From positions 1 through 21,676 of IMG/VR virus record IMGVR_UViG_3300025570_001447: a stretch of 21,676 nucleotides of DNA; one strand, 5' to 3'. Source of the DNA: a virus. Position numbers and translations under genes: made by a program. Under the pieces are notes generated by a model that saw only the letters and a program-made list of their open reading frames with translations, was not told the origin of the DNA and ran no database searches. Below, piece by piece: positions 20,647 through 21,676 of the stretch (within the stretch, counting starts at the first letter, position 1; the number at the start of each line of letters is the position of its first letter).

Positions 20647-20877
20647 TTACTTGTCATCTTCGTCTTCGTCTTCGTCTTCATCGTCTTCATCGTCTTCTTC
20701 ATCTTCATCTTCCATGTCATCTTCGTCTTCCATGTCATCTTTTTTAGCTTCCATGATTTCGACGTATTTTTCCTCAAGACGATCTTGAATGCGTGACTCG
20801 ATTTCTTCTGCAAAGGCTTCTTTCATTTCTAGTGGACGCCCTGCCATTGCTTCTGCAACAATTTTCTCTAAAGACAT
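20647..20877 (-). CDS. prohead core protein gp67-like, acidic tail
   Basis: A 76-residue protein. The N-terminal half (SLEKIVAEAMAGRPLEMKEAFAEEIESR) resembles T4 gp67, the small prohead core protein that also begins with a helix containing an AEAMA-x-R segment, and the second half is almost only Asp and Glu, also as in gp67 (80 residues). gp67 is part of the scaffold core that is later cut to internal peptides. ATG 20877 follows AAAGGAGAG. In T4, gene 67 lies between genes 20 and 21; here it lies between endolysin and spanins, so the capsid context is missing. Because Asp/Glu-rich tails are easy to match, I keep moderate confidence. Confidence 0.65.
   Translation of the reverse strand: MSLEKIVAEAMAGRPLEMKEAFAEEIESRIQDRLEEKYVEIMEAKKDDMEDEDDMEDEDEEDDEDDEDEDEDEDDK
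20657..20742. repeat. triplet low-complexity run coding Asp/Glu
   Basis: Plus-strand repeats of CTT, CGT and CAT triplets (for example CGTCTTCGTCTTCGTCTTCA), coding the acidic tail of the gp67-like protein on the minus strand. It is prone to length change by slippage in units of 3. Confidence 0.8.
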
Positions 20878-20918
20878 GTTTCTCTCCTTTTGGATTATTA
20901 ATTTGTTTTATGTAGTAC

Positions 20919-20926
20919 TATTTATT
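20919..20926 (-). promoter_or_regulatory. candidate late promoter for the gp67-like and spanin genes
   Basis: AATAAATA on the minus strand, within the NATAAATA form of the T4-like late consensus, overlaps the endolysin stop and lies about 42 bases before ATG 20877. Late expression fits core and lysis proteins. Weak because of the AT-rich setting. Confidence 0.35.
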
Positions 20927-21676
20927 AACCAAGTAACTTTGATTGTGTAGCTGGACCAACAATGCCGTCTGCGACTAAGCCATTGATATTCTGCCATTTC
21001 TTAACACTAGTTAGTGTACCGAAACCAAAATCACCATCTGATGCAATACCGAGTGCCTTCTGCATTTCTGCAACATCATCACCTTTCATGCCTTTTCGTA
21101 ATGTTCTCTTGCTTGCGCTTGTAGCTTTTGTTACTGGAATATCACTTCCACCTAGAATAGCCTTAGCATCTTTATACCGGCGGTTACGATCTTCTAACCC
21201 TATTGTACCACCGTTAATAGCCTTTGTCAACCCTAGATTGTCGTCTGCATCAGCAAAACGAGCTAGTTTGTTAGTTTTCCAAAACCAACACGCAGACTCC
21301 ATAGCACCCTTAGGTGTTGCTACGTATTCTGCTGCTTCGTCTGCTGTAATTCCAACTGTCTTTCCAAATGCTGCATAATTATTTCGACCTGTAAGTTGCT
21401 TAATGCCACGTCCGCGAAACAACCAGCCATCGCCGGCGTTGGTATTGCCAAGAGCGCCACGTGAAGATCTGAATTCGTCTTGGTATACGCAGTTAGCAAT
21501 CTTTTCAGGTTTCCTAGCATATTCTTTAGCATTTCTCTTTCCTTTTCCAAAATAACGACCAAAAACAGAATTTAATGCTTTTTCGCTATAGTTCAGATTT
21601 TCTTCTAGCGCAGTAAAGTCTAATGACTCGTGAGCGCATTGTGCCATGAAACCTGCAATTCGATTCGGTGTATTGA
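20925..21676 (-). CDS. GH19 endolysin with C-terminal peptidoglycan-binding domain, 5' end beyond window
   Basis: The frame is open to the right edge, with NTPNRIAGFMAQ in front of an internal Met at 21647, so the visible 249 residues lack the N-terminus. GH19 chitinase/lysozyme-type domain: GFMAQCAHES with the catalytic Glu, YSEKALNSVFGRYF, GDGWLFRGRGIKQLTGRNNY, and WFWKTNKL with LTKAINGGTIGLEDR. After a short linker, a peptidoglycan-binding domain (PG_binding_1) fills about the last 60 residues: LRKGMKGDDVAEMQKALGI and DGDFGFGTLTSVKKWQ, GIVGPATQSKLLG. It cleaves peptidoglycan to release progeny. The gp67-like gene and the spanins follow. There is no visible export signal, so a holin is probably needed. 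Confidence 0.92.
   Translation of the reverse strand, partial: NTPNRIAGFMAQCAHESLDFTALEENLNYSEKALNSVFGRYFGKGKRNAKEYARKPEKIANCVYQDEFRSSRGALGNTNAGDGWLFRGRGIKQLTGRNNYAAFGKTVGITADEAAEYVATPKGAMESACWFWKTNKLARFADADDNLGLTKAINGGTIGLEDRNRRYKDAKAILGGSDIPVTKATSASKRTLRKGMKGDDVAEMQKALGIASDGDFGFGTLTSVKKWQNINGLVADGIVGPATQSKLLG
21202..21230 (-). promoter_or_regulatory. promoter-like sequence inside the endolysin gene
   Basis: Minus strand: TTGACA (21230-21225), exactly 17 bases, TACAAT (21207-21202). It falls in codons of a conserved GH19 segment, so it could be chance, or an internal promoter for the genes downstream. Confidence 0.35.

Noticed and set aside
1-21676. tRNA genes, CRISPR arrays, insertion sequences, integrase or attachment sites
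   Set aside because: No cloverleaf, no spaced repeats, no transposase or integrase frames; gaps between genes are under about 125 bases and are accounted for by promoters and terminators.

Overview
The window looks like part of the genome of a T4-like (Straboviridae/Kyanoviridae-type) tailed phage. The host is probably a marine or freshwater alphaproteobacterium. Every supported gene lies on the minus strand, genes abut or overlap by 1 to 35 bases, and no gap exceeds about 125 bases. T4 hallmarks are a gp61-type primase, a folA-thyA-nrdA-nrdB run in the T4 order, and a short acidic protein resembling prohead core protein gp67. The host guess rests on a phage copy of 5-aminolevulinate synthase, the Shemin-pathway enzyme that among bacteria is essentially alphaproteobacterial. 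It is an inference, not a proof.

Layout in the direction of transcription (high to low coordinates): 21676-19858 is a lysis block with a GH19 endolysin (5' end outside the window), a gp67-like protein, and an i-spanin/o-spanin pair with the o-spanin start embedded in another frame. It is closed by a strong intrinsic terminator. 19758-19264 encodes a coiled-coil protein with a C-terminal membrane anchor. Two tandem consensus promoters then lead into primase, dihydrofolate reductase and thymidylate synthase. A promoter inside the thyA 3' end serves nrdA, and another serves nrdB, followed by 5-aminolevulinate synthase (hemA) and a DUF454 membrane protein. 11511-8106 is a surface-glycan block: an RmlB-like dehydratase, a methyltransferase, a GT17 glycosyltransferase fused to a sulfotransferase-like domain, and a small coiled-coil protein. 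A perfect promoter at 8109-8081 drives a secreted SleB-type wall hydrolase followed by hemE, a small unknown gene, hemF and hemC. The next promoter drives two tiny unknown genes and a ClpP-like protease. The last promoter drives nine overlapping genes down to the left edge: unknowns, a short UDP-sugar dehydrogenase, a cytidylyltransferase and a phosphomannomutase-like HAD phosphatase.

The most striking content is tetrapyrrole synthesis. Four enzymes of the route from glycine and succinyl-CoA to protoporphyrinogen IX are present (ALAS, porphobilinogen deaminase, uroporphyrinogen decarboxylase, oxygen-dependent coproporphyrinogen oxidase). They sit in two separate transcription units and are coupled to nucleotide metabolism and a wall hydrolase. 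hemB, hemD, the last oxidase and ferrochelatase are not in this window. The phage may relieve the committed step plus three later steps while relying on the host for the rest.

A second pattern is a set of seven promoters with exact or near-exact sigma-70 hexamers, always 17 bases apart, placed at or just beyond the stop codon of the preceding gene. In two of them the stop codon TGA is part of the -35 hexamer.
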